Origin: Chitinophagaceae bacterium
GTDB lineage: Bacteria > Bacteroidota > Bacteroidia > Chitinophagales > Chitinophagaceae
Direction of reading: 5' to 3'
Assembly: GCA_019638625.1 (NCBI GenBank)
Contig: JAHBTK010000001.1
Location: 1,107,434-1,171,433, forward strand
Length of the DNA: 64,000 bases
The notes under the pieces were generated by a model, which made no database searches, had not been told where the DNA came from, and was given only the letters and a program-made list of their open reading frames with translations. The translations under genes and the position numbers were made by a program. Positions 1 through 8,284 of this stretch are shown piece by piece. Every line of letters begins with the position of its first letter. Position 1 is the first letter of the stretch.

Positions 1-1
1 G

Positions 2-1333
2 GATATCCTTTTTACGGTAAAAGAAGATTCTATAACAGCTTCGGCGCCCGATATCTATAATAAAAAGCTGAAGCCGTCCTTCACAACAGACGCCGGCAGC
101 GTGCAGGCGGGGGGAGAGGAACAGGAAAGCACGGTATCGGAGCAGGATTTTACTAACGTAGTTGCTTACACGTTGAAGTCGGCAAGCGGAATGTTAAAAA
201 GATACTATGCAAAGATCAACTGGGAACAGGACAGTTTGCCGCATATTTATATCGATACGGAAGGTGGAGCGGCTATTCACTCAAAGGAGGTTTATGTGAA
301 TGCGACCATACAGGTAGACGGGAAGGGGAAATATGCCGATTATACAGGTACCACACAGATAAGGGGAAGAGGTAACAGTACCTGGGGAATGCCTAAAAAA
401 CCTTATAGATTGAAGCTGAGCACCAAATCGGAAATGTTTGGCTTATCCGCGGAAAAGGATTGGGTGCTGCTTGCTAACTACCTGGATCCAACGCTGATGC
501 TCAACGCGGTTGCTATGAAGATAGGGCAGCAACTGGAACTTCCTTATACCAATCATATTATCCCGGTGAATGTTACGCTTAACGGTAGCTATATCGGCTC
601 TTATAATTTTACCGAGCAGGTAGAAGTGGAGTTCAACCGGGTGAATGTAGGCGATGAGGGTTTGTTGCTGGAGCTTGATGTTTATTATGATGAGGATTTC
701 CAGTTTCGCTCACAGGACTTTAACCTGCCTGTGATGGTCAAAAGCCCTGATCTGGAATCGCAGGAGGAGATCGTTCCCATCGCACAGCAGTTTGATGCCC
801 TGACGGCCTTGCTGGCGGCTTCTTCATTTCCAGACAACGGCTATAAGGACCAGTTTGATATAGAATCCCTTGCCGGGTTTTTGATCGTGCATATGCTTAC
901 GGACAACCAGGAGCTTAACCATCCCAAAAGTACCTATATGCACAAAAGCACTTCCGGTAAATTCACCATGGGGCCGATCTGGGATTTTGACTGGGCTTAT
1001 GGTTACGAAGGAGGCGGAACGCATTTTGTTTCGGCAAACCGGGCTTTTTTCTGGAACGGCGGCGGTATCGGAACTCATTTCTTTGAGAGGTTTCTGTCTG
1101 ATCCTGAATTTACTTCGTTGTTAAAAGAAAAATGGTCGGTCTACAGGGCGTCTTCTTTCCCGGAACTTATTCAGTTTGTCGAACATTATTCCGTGCAGAT
1201 CCGGTCGGCAAAAAACGAAGACTATAAGAAATGGAAAACAGGCGATACTGATTTTATGAAGGATGTTGCCAACCTGAGGAGCTGGCTCCTGCAAAGAGCA
1301 GCTTACCTGGATGGTTATATCCAGGGGCTTTGA
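2..1333 (+). CDS. CotH-family protein, 5' end cut by window edge
   Basis: The reading frame is open from base 2 with no stop before the GTG at 101, so the gene starts outside the window and the GTG is not its true start. About 443 codons are visible. The protein matches the CotH protein-kinase-like family (PF08757): GRGNSTW near visible residue 121 followed by KKPYRLKL, then the late motif GPIWDFDWAYGY, whose DxD acidic pair fits the metal-binding residues of CotH kinases. In Bacteroidota such proteins are usually secreted or surface-attached, often with extra N-terminal domains; here the N-terminus is unseen. Downstream lies a hairpin that has been split by an insertion sequence. No neighbour suggests the substrate. 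The family is secure; a kinase activity is inferred from the spore-coat CotH proteins only. Confidence 0.85.
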   Translation, partial: DILFTVKEDSITASAPDIYNKKLKPSFTTDAGSVQAGGEEQESTVSEQDFTNVVAYTLKSASGMLKRYYAKINWEQDSLPHIYIDTEGGAAIHSKEVYVNATIQVDGKGKYADYTGTTQIRGRGNSTWGMPKKPYRLKLSTKSEMFGLSAEKDWVLLANYLDPTLMLNAVAMKIGQQLELPYTNHIIPVNVTLNGSYIGSYNFTEQVEVEFNRVNVGDEGLLLELDVYYDEDFQFRSQDFNLPVMVKSPDLESQEEIVPIAQQFDALTALLAASSFPDNGYKDQFDIESLAGFLIVHMLTDNQELNHPKSTYMHKSTSGKFTMGPIWDFDWAYGYEGGGTHFVSANRAFFWNGGGIGTHFFERFLSDPEFTSLLKEKWSVYRASSFPELIQFVEHYSVQIRSAKNEDYKKWKTGDTDFMKDVANLRSWLLQRAAYLDGYIQGL

Positions 1334-1388
1334 TTTATTATATCCTTCGGCTTTCCACTGTTTTTCATTTTTTACCGGTGTGTAAGGA

Positions 1389-1406
1389 CCATAGTCGTTA
1401 AGCTAA
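1389..1406 (+). repeat. IS left inverted repeat
   Basis: CCATAGTCGTTAAGCTAA is an exact reverse complement of 2914-2931. The next outward base pair (A1388/T2932) also matches but falls in the target duplication. Confidence 0.95.
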
Positions 1407-1439
1407 GAAAAGTCTGTTGTTCAGGCAACAGGCAAAAAG

Positions 1440-1466
1440 CTCCCTTTCGGGAGTAAGCCGTTTTTT
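1440..1466 (+). terminator. Hairpin plus T-run inside the IS left end
   Basis: CTCCC (1440-1444), loop TTTC, GGGAG (1449-1453), then a run of six T at 1461-1466. It lies between the left inverted repeat and the transposase start. It could stop read-in transcription from the flanking gene, a common device in insertion sequences. The stem is only 5 bp and a few bases separate it from the T-run, so this is tentative. Confidence 0.45.
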
Positions 1467-1507
1467 ATTTTTTCCTCATTGTTGTGTTGTTTAAGGCACG
1501 CGAGTAA

Positions 1508-2917
1508 ATGTTGCCTGTTCTCAAAATTAGGCTAATTGCGTCTATAAGGAGAAAACAATTAGAAGTACATCAGTCCACCCTGTTTAGGCAACACACTGCT
1601 GATATTGCTGCAAATATTGAAGGTTTTCTGGATGCAACCCCGGCAGAACAAATAGCCCGTCAAACAGGTTTTATTAAAAGAAGCAGCACAAAACTAAGTG
1701 CAGACGGATTTATCAATACATTGATGGTATCGGAGAGCCCACAGTCGCAAATCAGCCTTCCTGATCTTACCGCAATCCTACGGCAGTCTCACGGTATAGA
1801 AATAAGTAAGGAAGCTTTGCATCAACGGTTCAACCCGCAGGCAGTTGCTTTTCTTGAAAAAATATTACAACAAGCCTTACAGCAACATTTGCTTAGAGAA
1901 AAAGGCAGTCCTAAGCTCCACTTCCCGCGCATAAAGATCAAAGATTCCACTAAGTTTAAACTTCCTACCGATTACAATGGTGCTTACAGGGGTTATGGTA
2001 ATTTCAGCAAAACCAATGGGATGATAAGCCTGCAATACGAATATGATTTAGTAAGCGGGCACTGGCTATCCTTACAACTAACCGAGGGCTTGCGTAATGA
2101 TCTCACGGATACAGAACAAACTACATCGGCTATAACCGCCGGAGATCTACATATCCGGGATCTGGGATATGTTTCATCCTCTTATTTGAAAGCAGTCGTA
2201 CAATCTAAGGCTTTCTTTCTCAATAGGTTACCTCCCCAGGCGGGTGTACATACTTTACAGGGAAAGCCATTGGACTGGAATAAGGTATTGGACAAAGCCG
2301 CCTGTCAACAGCATTTGCAACAGGAAGTGTTACTATATGACACAGAGCGCATTCCATGCAGGCTGATCATTGAACGGGTACCTGATCATGAGTTTAAACG
2401 ACGATTGCAAAATGCGCAAGCCAGGGCTAAGAGCAAAGGCTGGAGTGTATCGAAAGCGTATAAAAAGAGGCTGCATTATAATATTTACACTACCAATGTC
2501 GGAGCCGATATACTGCCTGCCTGTGCAGTGAGAAAAACCTATTACCTGCGCTGGCAGATAGAATTGGTATTTAAAACATGGAAGTCATTCTTTGATATAA
2601 GTGACGTAAAAAAAGTAAAAAAAGAACGCCTGGAATGTCAATTGCTGGGCAGACTATTATGGATATTGCTGAACTGGAGCTTATTTAGCCGTCTTAACAG
2701 GCATGTGGCTCAAATGGGGCAGGCAGTAAGCCTAATTATGTTCTTTAAGCGGAGTCTTCAATTTGCTTATTCGCTAAGAATGGTACTATTGAACAAGTTA
2801 TCGATAGTCGAATGGTTGGAGAATACCTATCTGCCCCTGGTAATTGATTGCGTTTGCTCCCCACCAAAAGGCAAACACACTCATTTTCAAACCCTTGAGA
2901 TTAACAAAAAAAGTTAG
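1508..2917 (+). CDS. IS4-family transposase
   Basis: A 469-residue DDE transposase that cuts and pastes its own element. The catalytic residues can be placed: first Asp in IKDSTKF (about residue 154), second Asp in IRDLGY (about residue 220), and the Glu in the IS4 signature Y-(2)-R-(3)-E-(6)-K, seen as YYLRWQIELVFKTWK near residue 345. Length and layout are normal for IS4 relatives. It is the only gene of the element, is not frameshifted, and its TAG stop (2915-2917) sits in the right inverted repeat. The start ATG follows a T-rich leader holding a possible terminator, which may keep expression low. The subgroup within IS4 is not assigned. Confidence 0.95.
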   Translation: MLPVLKIRLIASIRRKQLEVHQSTLFRQHTADIAANIEGFLDATPAEQIARQTGFIKRSSTKLSADGFINTLMVSESPQSQISLPDLTAILRQSHGIEISKEALHQRFNPQAVAFLEKILQQALQQHLLREKGSPKLHFPRIKIKDSTKFKLPTDYNGAYRGYGNFSKTNGMISLQYEYDLVSGHWLSLQLTEGLRNDLTDTEQTTSAITAGDLHIRDLGYVSSSYLKAVVQSKAFFLNRLPPQAGVHTLQGKPLDWNKVLDKAACQQHLQQEVLLYDTERIPCRLIIERVPDHEFKRRLQNAQARAKSKGWSVSKAYKKRLHYNIYTTNVGADILPACAVRKTYYLRWQIELVFKTWKSFFDISDVKKVKKERLECQLLGRLLWILLNWSLFSRLNRHVAQMGQAVSLIMFFKRSLQFAYSLRMVLLNKLSIVEWLENTYLPLVIDCVCSPPKGKHTHFQTLEINKKS

Positions 2918-2931
2918 CTTAACGACTATGG
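2914..2931 (-). repeat. IS right inverted repeat
   Basis: TTAGCTTAACGACTATGG is an exact reverse complement of 1389-1406 and includes the transposase stop codon. The target duplication TGTAAGGA follows at 2932-2939. Confidence 0.95.
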
Positions 2932-2995
2932 TGTAAGGACACACCGGCAGGGAAGGTGAAATTTTTGTATCTTCCTTCTCCTATTTCCTGTTTGT

Positions 2996-5900
2996 ATGTT
3001 AATTGCTGAACGATGTGTGCTTATCAGTTTCCTGATTTGCTTTTGGGTATCTACCCATGTAAGCCGGGCTAATGCGCAGGCGACACATGGAGCGGAAACC
3101 GGCCATACCACAGATACTGCAAGAATAAATACCCTGATACGGCTCGCCGAAGGTTACCTGAGAACCGATATTGCGCTTGCCGACAGCCTTGCCAATGAGG
3201 CATATCAACTCCTGCCGGAATCGGGTTATGATGAAGCACTTGCAAATTGCCTGCTATTGCTGTCTTACACAGGCAGTTCTACAGGGGCAAGGGAAGGATT
3301 CAGCCAATGCCGGAAGGCCATCAGTATAAGCGAGGACATTAAAGACAAAAAGCTGCTGTCCCGCAGCTATAACCAATTATACCTGCTGTATTATCAAAAA
3401 GGCGATTATGACAGCGCTACTCTTGCTGCAGAGCGATCGCTGGCTATTGCCAGGGAGATAAACTTTAAGAACATGCTGGCCCGCGGCCACCAGAATTTCG
3501 GGATACTCAACAGTATTAAAGGGCGCCATACCGCAGCAATTGAAAATTTCCTGATCTCAGAGCAATATTATACCGGGCTCGGTGATGACTTTGCACTGGC
3601 TATGCTGCTCGGGAACCTGGGCGTAACTTTTCAGGAAGCGGGCAATTTAGATAAGGCGCTGGAATACATGCACAAGGAACTTGCCCTGAGTACTAAAATT
3701 AAAAACGAGCATCTTCAGGCCTGGTCGATGGTAAACCTGGGCTCTGTGCACAGCCAGTCAGGCAGGTCCGATTCTGTGTTGCACTATTACGATCAGTCGC
3801 TCGAGATTGCAAGACGGATTAACAATCACGACCTGATCATTACCAATCTCGACAATATCGGAAGTTATTATTCCGGTCAGAAAGCATATGAAAAAGCAAC
3901 CCAATTTTTGATGGATGCATTTTTGTTGGCGGAGCAGACGGGATACAGCTATCAGAACGTATATACGGCCGGGCATATGGCTGAGAATTATCTTGCACAG
4001 GGAAAACTTGATTCTGCCATGTATTATGCAGAGAAAAAGCTGGATATCGCCGTCAGGAATGAGTTAATAAATGATCAGAAGCTTGCATATGCAATTCTGG
4101 CCAGGATTTACAGCGCGCAGAAAGATTATGCGAAAGCGTATGATGCCCTTGTCAGCCACACTGCCATAAACGACTCGATTTTCAGCACTGAAAAATCTAA
4201 GCAAATAGAGGAATTGCGTGAAAGATACGAATCGGAAAAAAAAGATAACCTCATTCTCCTTCTACAGGAACAACAGGAAGCGGCAACATTCAGGCGTACG
4301 GCTTACATGCTGGCCGGTCTTTTAATTGGCGGGGTATTGTTGTTGTTATACTTCCGGGAGCGCACGATCAGCCGGAAAAACCTCCGGTTACTGGAGAAGG
4401 AACAGGAGCTGGAGCGGATGAAATCGCGCTTCTTCACCAATATATCTCACGAATTCCGCACGCCGCTTACGCTTATCCTCGGACCTATTGATATGTTGAA
4501 TTCAGGGCCGCTGGACCCGCAACAAAAGTTGCATGTCGGGATGCTGCAGCGCAATGCAAACCGCCTTTTGTCGCTGACCAACCAATTGCTTGACCTGGCA
4601 AAGCTTGAATCGGGCAAACTCAGGCTACAGGCAACCCGGGGTGATATTGTATCTTTCATGAACGGGATCATTCATGCTTTCGACTCTCTTGCTGAAACAA
4701 AAGGGATCAGGCTGACAACGGATTTGCAGGAACGGCGCCTGGAGGTTTACTTCGATACCGAAAAAATAGAAACGGCGTTGATCAACCTGCTCTCCAATGC
4801 CTTCAAGTTCACACCGGAGGGGGGACGGATAGCGGTCGGGCTTCGTACATCCACCCAACCGGATAACAGGGATTGCTGTATCATCACTATCCGCGACAAT
4901 GGAAGTGGTATCCCGGAGAATGAACTGGAAGACGTCTTTAACCGGTTTTACAGGGCTGCCAATGCAAATAGCAGGGGATATGAAGGAACGGGAGTAGGTC
5001 TTGCGCTGACCAGGGAACTGATTGAATTGCATAAAGGGTCGGTGGACATCGTTAGCAGGGAAGGGGAGGGAACAGAAGTGACCATTCAGCTTCCACTCGG
5101 ACGCAGCCACCTGTCGGATTCCGAAATTTTTATTGCAGACAACGCCGGAGAACAGACATGGACTGAAGGGTATGTTCCGGACGGCTTTACAGGAGCATCC
5201 ATCGACGAAGCGATGAATCACCCGGCAGGCATGCAATCCGATCCTATCCTGCTGGTAATAGAAGATAATGAGGAGGTGATGCTGTATATCAGGACGATCC
5301 TGTCCGGAAGCTACAGGCTGCTGGAAGCAACCGATGGGGAACAGGGTATAAAGATGGCAATCGAACATATCCCCGACCTGGTTATTTGCGATATCATGCT
5401 CCCGAAAAAAGACGGATACGAAGTGAGCGCTACACTAAAAGAAGAGGAAAAGACAAGTCATATTCCTGTTATATTATTGACCGCCAGGTCTACTTTAGAA
5501 GACAAACTCCGTGGATTAATGACGAGGGCGGATGACTACCTGACCAAGCCTTTTATTCCACGCGAACTGCTGGCGCGGATCCGGAACCTTATTGAATCGC
5601 GGAAGCAGTTGCGGGAAAAGTACAACCGGCAATTGATCCTGAAACCTAGAGAAATAACAGTTGACTCTATTGACGAGGCTTTTCTTGGCCGGGTTATGAA
5701 AGCCATAGAAGAAAACCTGCTGAACGAAAGCTTCAATATGGAACAGTTGGGAAAGGAAGTTGGGATGAGCCGCTCACAAATACACCGGAAACTTCATGCC
5801 CTTACCAACCAATCGGCAACGCAATTCATACGATCCTACAGGTTAAACAGGGCGATGGACCTGATCCGCCAGGATGCGGGCTCCATTTCCGAGATCGCCT

Positions 5901-6013
5901 ATAGCGTCGGTTTCAGCAGTCCGTCCTATTTCAACCGCTGCTTCATACAGCATTTTGGCTGCACGCCAACAGAGGTCAGGAAAAACACGAGGCAGGATCA
6001 AAATCCCTGCTGA
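2996..6013 (+). CDS. Hybrid two-component sensor kinase/AraC response regulator
   Basis: A 1005-residue one-protein phosphorelay. In order: signal peptide ending near ANAQA (residues 1-29); TPR-like helical repeats in the periplasm (about 40-400); a transmembrane helix (about 436-453); HisKA with the phospho-acceptor His485 in SHEFRTP; HATPase with the N-box LLSNAFKF and G-boxes DNGSGIPE and GTGVGLAL; a receiver domain with Asp799 in CDIMLP and Lys in LTKPF; and a C-terminal AraC-type helix-turn-helix (about 905-1000). The TPR sensor differs from the propeller sensors typical of PUL hybrid systems. It is transcribed toward the cytolysin-like gene 93 bp downstream, which makes that gene a candidate target. 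Role inferred; domain content clear. Confidence 0.95.
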   Translation: MLIAERCVLISFLICFWVSTHVSRANAQATHGAETGHTTDTARINTLIRLAEGYLRTDIALADSLANEAYQLLPESGYDEALANCLLLLSYTGSSTGAREGFSQCRKAISISEDIKDKKLLSRSYNQLYLLYYQKGDYDSATLAAERSLAIAREINFKNMLARGHQNFGILNSIKGRHTAAIENFLISEQYYTGLGDDFALAMLLGNLGVTFQEAGNLDKALEYMHKELALSTKIKNEHLQAWSMVNLGSVHSQSGRSDSVLHYYDQSLEIARRINNHDLIITNLDNIGSYYSGQKAYEKATQFLMDAFLLAEQTGYSYQNVYTAGHMAENYLAQGKLDSAMYYAEKKLDIAVRNELINDQKLAYAILARIYSAQKDYAKAYDALVSHTAINDSIFSTEKSKQIEELRERYESEKKDNLILLLQEQQEAATFRRTAYMLAGLLIGGVLLLLYFRERTISRKNLRLLEKEQELERMKSRFFTNISHEFRTPLTLILGPIDMLNSGPLDPQQKLHVGMLQRNANRLLSLTNQLLDLAKLESGKLRLQATRGDIVSFMNGIIHAFDSLAETKGIRLTTDLQERRLEVYFDTEKIETALINLLSNAFKFTPEGGRIAVGLRTSTQPDNRDCCIITIRDNGSGIPENELEDVFNRFYRAANANSRGYEGTGVGLALTRELIELHKGSVDIVSREGEGTEVTIQLPLGRSHLSDSEIFIADNAGEQTWTEGYVPDGFTGASIDEAMNHPAGMQSDPILLVIEDNEEVMLYIRTILSGSYRLLEATDGEQGIKMAIEHIPDLVICDIMLPKKDGYEVSATLKEEEKTSHIPVILLTARSTLEDKLRGLMTRADDYLTKPFIPRELLARIRNLIESRKQLREKYNRQLILKPREITVDSIDEAFLGRVMKAIEENLLNESFNMEQLGKEVGMSRSQIHRKLHALTNQSATQFIRSYRLNRAMDLIRQDAGSISEIAYSVGFSSPSYFNRCFIQHFGCTPTEVRKNTRQDQNPC

Positions 6014-6141
6014 TCCTGCTCAATACCCGGTCCTGCAACATTTGTCTTATTCTTTACAACAAGTGTACAAATGATAGCTGCCTTCAACAGCTACCTTTAA
6101 AGTGGATGGATATGCATCTGCAAACTTTAATTACAGGTATT

Positions 6142-7746
6142 ATGAGAACTCTAAAAAGATCACTCCCCTTTTTCATTTTTGTATCCCTGGTATTCCCCTT
6201 TTGTTCCAAGCAACATGAAGGGCCAAATCCTGATTTTAAATTACAGGTAAATGATTTCCTCAGTTCTATTCCCGCCTGGGAGACGGAGGAGATTGAACCT
6301 CAGGAAGATAAGTTCATTGAAAATGTGACAGTTAAAAATGATGCCGGCACGCAAGAATCCGTTTGCCCCGTTTTTGAACGCAACCTTGTAAGAAACCTGA
6401 ATAATTTCGTTTCAGTAGGTACGAATTTCGGTAATATATGGCCGGGTGCCCTGATACAGGGAAAATCCCTGGAAACCGGTGAGTTGCAACTGATCAATAC
6501 GAAACGGGCGCCAGTTACGCTGGTTACCAATATTGCCCTGGATGAAGTGTCGAGAACGATTGTTCCGAACAGCGTTAATGCCCAGCAGGCTATCGCGGAA
6601 TTTATGATCGCCGCCGGTAAAATGCCGGAGGGATCGCAGGCGGGGGCAGGCTCCATGTTGTTTCAGATAGAAGAAGCCTCCACTTTTAAGCAATCCATGT
6701 TATCCATGGGGGTTCATGCGGGTTTTACGGAGCCGCAAAGTAAGGTCGGACTGGAGGGAAGCCTCTCCGTAAGTGATGAACGAAGCAGCACAACACATAC
6801 GGTGGTGGCCAAATACATCCAGGAGATGTTTACGATCCGTGTTGCAGATGATCTCATTGCAACGCCTGCAGATTTTTTTGCCGACGACTTTACCCCGGAT
6901 GATCTCGAGGCATTGAAAAACTCAGGTGCCATGGGAGCAAATAACATTCCTTTATACATAGAGTCCGTTACCTATGGTCGGGTACTTCTCTTTTCAATGC
7001 AATCCAGAACCGTGTCTTCCGCTAATGAACTGTCGGCGGCACTGGAAGCTTCCATGGCAGACTATGCCAGTGCAGGCGGTTCTATAGGTGGAGGCAACGA
7101 AGAGATATTTGCTACCGCTACGCATAAGATATTTTCAGCCGGTGGCACCGATGCCGCTGCCAATGCAGCGGTCGCTAACCTGGACTGGAGTAAATTCTTT
7201 GTAGAATCCCCGGCGTCAACGGCTGTTCCCATTTCTTTTGTCGCAAAGACAGTGAACGGGAAAAAGATCGTTGGCCTGGTGCAAAGTGAAACCTATCAAC
7301 AAAGAGAAAACTGTTCCCTGATTGAGCCGCCGCTTCCCCAAACGGCCAAATCTTTCGACGTGACTGTTGAATGGACCGCAACGGACAATACAGGTCTGTG
7401 CATTGGCGGTGGTCGTTTGGGTAGTTGTACTCCTAACGGCGTTGTTTTCCTGGAGAGGGATATTGTCGGTGTACCGCTTACCTCGCTGAATGAATACAAA
7501 ACGAGTTTCACATTGCATCCGGATGCAGATGGCGACGGTATTCCCGGTAACGACAAGATGAGCTTTACCATTCGGTCCACGTCAAAGCTGAGGCTGCCAT
7601 TTGGTCTGGCTCCTTTGAAATCGCAATCGAAAGTTTACGATGTGAGGAACCTGGCTGATGGTAACCATACACTGGTCCATACGTTCAGCAATGCCGTAGG
7701 CAGCGTTAAGCTAACGTACAGGATAACTCGGAAAGCCAATTATTAA
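6142..7746 (+). CDS. Cholesterol-dependent-cytolysin-like (thiol-activated cytolysin family) protein
   Basis: A 534-residue exported protein with the fold of the thiol-activated cytolysin family (PF01289), pore-forming toxins. Numbered from the ATG at 6142, which fits a signal peptide better than the ATG at 6106, it shows WPGAL (100-104) followed by KRAPVTL, the stretch PADFFADDFTPDDLEAL, IESVTYGR (273-280) and AGG (333-335). These line up in order with YPGAL, NPSDLFDD, VSNVAYGR and LGG of perfringolysin. The tryptophan-rich undecapeptide is replaced by a STSKLRLPFG-like stretch near 479-488, and the Thr-Leu cholesterol pair is not seen, so cholesterol binding is unlikely. Two nearby cysteines (LCIGGG and GSCTPN) could form a disulfide. 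Cys21 (FPFCSK) may be lipidated, though the lipobox is poor. It resembles CDC-like proteins of other Bacteroidota. Confidence 0.85.
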   Translation: MRTLKRSLPFFIFVSLVFPFCSKQHEGPNPDFKLQVNDFLSSIPAWETEEIEPQEDKFIENVTVKNDAGTQESVCPVFERNLVRNLNNFVSVGTNFGNIWPGALIQGKSLETGELQLINTKRAPVTLVTNIALDEVSRTIVPNSVNAQQAIAEFMIAAGKMPEGSQAGAGSMLFQIEEASTFKQSMLSMGVHAGFTEPQSKVGLEGSLSVSDERSSTTHTVVAKYIQEMFTIRVADDLIATPADFFADDFTPDDLEALKNSGAMGANNIPLYIESVTYGRVLLFSMQSRTVSSANELSAALEASMADYASAGGSIGGGNEEIFATATHKIFSAGGTDAAANAAVANLDWSKFFVESPASTAVPISFVAKTVNGKKIVGLVQSETYQQRENCSLIEPPLPQTAKSFDVTVEWTATDNTGLCIGGGRLGSCTPNGVVFLERDIVGVPLTSLNEYKTSFTLHPDADGDGIPGNDKMSFTIRSTSKLRLPFGLAPLKSQSKVYDVRNLADGNHTLVHTFSNAVGSVKLTYRITRKANY

Positions 7747-7811
7747 ACACATCATATCCTTTGTACCTGTGGTCGGTGTTGTCACCGAACCGCGTAAAGC
7801 CTTTCATGCCG

Positions 7812-7845
7812 CTGTGCGAGGCGTCCTCGCCTCGCACGAAATTAG
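7812..7845 (+). repeat. REP-like hairpin element, copy 1
   Basis: A perfect 10-bp stem GTGCGAGGCG / CGCCTCGCAC with loop TCCT (7814-7837), followed by GAAATTAG. The same 34-bp unit returns at 8251-8284 with one change. Such short, GC-rich, palindromic extragenic units resemble REP elements; no RAYT transposase is in the window. Confidence 0.75.
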
Positions 7846-8072
7846 TAAGCGTATTAGTTTAATAATTTGACGAAACAGAGACGATGATTGTTCCTCGCAG
7901 AGTCCAGCCTATGCGCAAAAGGCTTGGAGTTGAGGCCCTTCGGAGAACTAAAAGTGATAGGCGCATTTACCTTCGGTGAAAAAGTTCTCTCCCAACCTTC
8001 GGTCGGGATGCCAATGTTTTGCAACAAGCTGATAGGCAATCGTCATCTCTCTCCCAACCCTCTCTTCTTCAT

Positions 8073-8099
8073 CGTCACCTCGACGCAGGAGAGGTCTGC
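8073..8099 (+). repeat. Intergenic repeat, short forward copy
   Basis: CGTCACCTCGACG followed by CAGGAG and AGGTCT matches the reverse complement of 8145-8187 with two internal gaps. Repeats with this CGTCATYTCGACG...GAGATCT pattern appear widely between genes in Bacteroidota as I recall; copy number here is unknown. Confidence 0.5.
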
Positions 8100-8144
8100 T
8101 GACCATAGAAGTTGTTTGTAAATTAGATACTGCACACTTTCGAC

Positions 8145-8187
8145 AGATCTCTCCTAACCCTCCTGCGTCAGGTTCGTCGAGATGACG
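8145..8187 (-). repeat. Intergenic repeat, full reverse copy
   Basis: On the minus strand it begins CGTCATCTCGACG, contains CTGACGCAGGAGG and ends GAGAGATCT. It is the inverted partner of 8073-8099; the pair could fold into a long imperfect hairpin in any transcript crossing the region. Confidence 0.55.
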
Positions 8188-8250
8188 TGCGGAGTGAGGT
8201 TTCGCCTCCTGAATAACATACGGAATGCTAATAAATGGTATATCCCTCCA

Positions 8251-8284
8251 CTGTGCGAGGTGTCCTCGCCTCGCACGAAATTAG
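8251..8284 (+). repeat. REP-like hairpin element, copy 2, at the GH16 3' end
   Basis: Stem GTGCGAGGTG / CGCCTCGCAC (8253-8276) with one G-U wobble relative to copy 1, loop TCCT, tail GAAATTAG. It ends at 8284, and the GH16 stop codon begins at 8285 on the other strand, so it probably forms the 3' end structure of the minus-strand PUL transcript. Confidence 0.7.

Larger units (their letters stand above)
1389..2931 (+). mobile_element. Complete IS4-family insertion sequence, 1543 bp
   Basis: The element is bounded by perfect 18-bp terminal inverted repeats (CCATAGTCGTTAAGCTAA at 1389-1406 and its reverse complement at 2914-2931) and flanked by the 8-bp direct repeat TGTAAGGA (1381-1388 and 2932-2939). 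It holds one intact transposase gene whose stop codon lies in the right inverted repeat. Intact ends, intact gene and an undecayed target duplication point to recent insertion. The target is the loop of a hairpin. Confidence 0.95.
1375..2947 (+). terminator. Hairpin after the CotH gene, split by the IS
   Basis: CCGGTGTG at 1375-1382 and CACACCGG at 2940-2947 are exact reverse complements. Removing the insertion sequence and one copy of its 8-bp duplication restores an 8-bp stem with the 6-base loop TAAGGA, about 40 bp after the CotH stop codon. It was probably the 3' hairpin of that transcript. No clean U-tract follows, so factor-independent termination is only likely. Confidence 0.5.
7747..8284. 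other. Gene-free stretch rich in repeats
   Basis: 538 bp between the cytolysin-like gene and the convergent GH16 gene. It contains two near-identical hairpins (7814-7837, 8253-8276) and two inverted copies of a second repeat (8073-8099, 8145-8187). Motif CTCTCCCAACC also recurs near 7988 and 8048. Short open frames here overlap the repeats and have no recognisable protein content. Confidence 0.7.

Noticed and set aside
101..103. GTG at 101 as start of the CotH gene
   Set aside because: The frame is open upstream to the window edge with protein-like sequence and no signal peptide follows the GTG, so the gene is truncated by the window.
4625..5368. 247-codon minus-strand frame inside the hybrid two-component gene
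   Set aside because: It is antisense to a clearly conserved histidine kinase and receiver and has no recognisable protein features.
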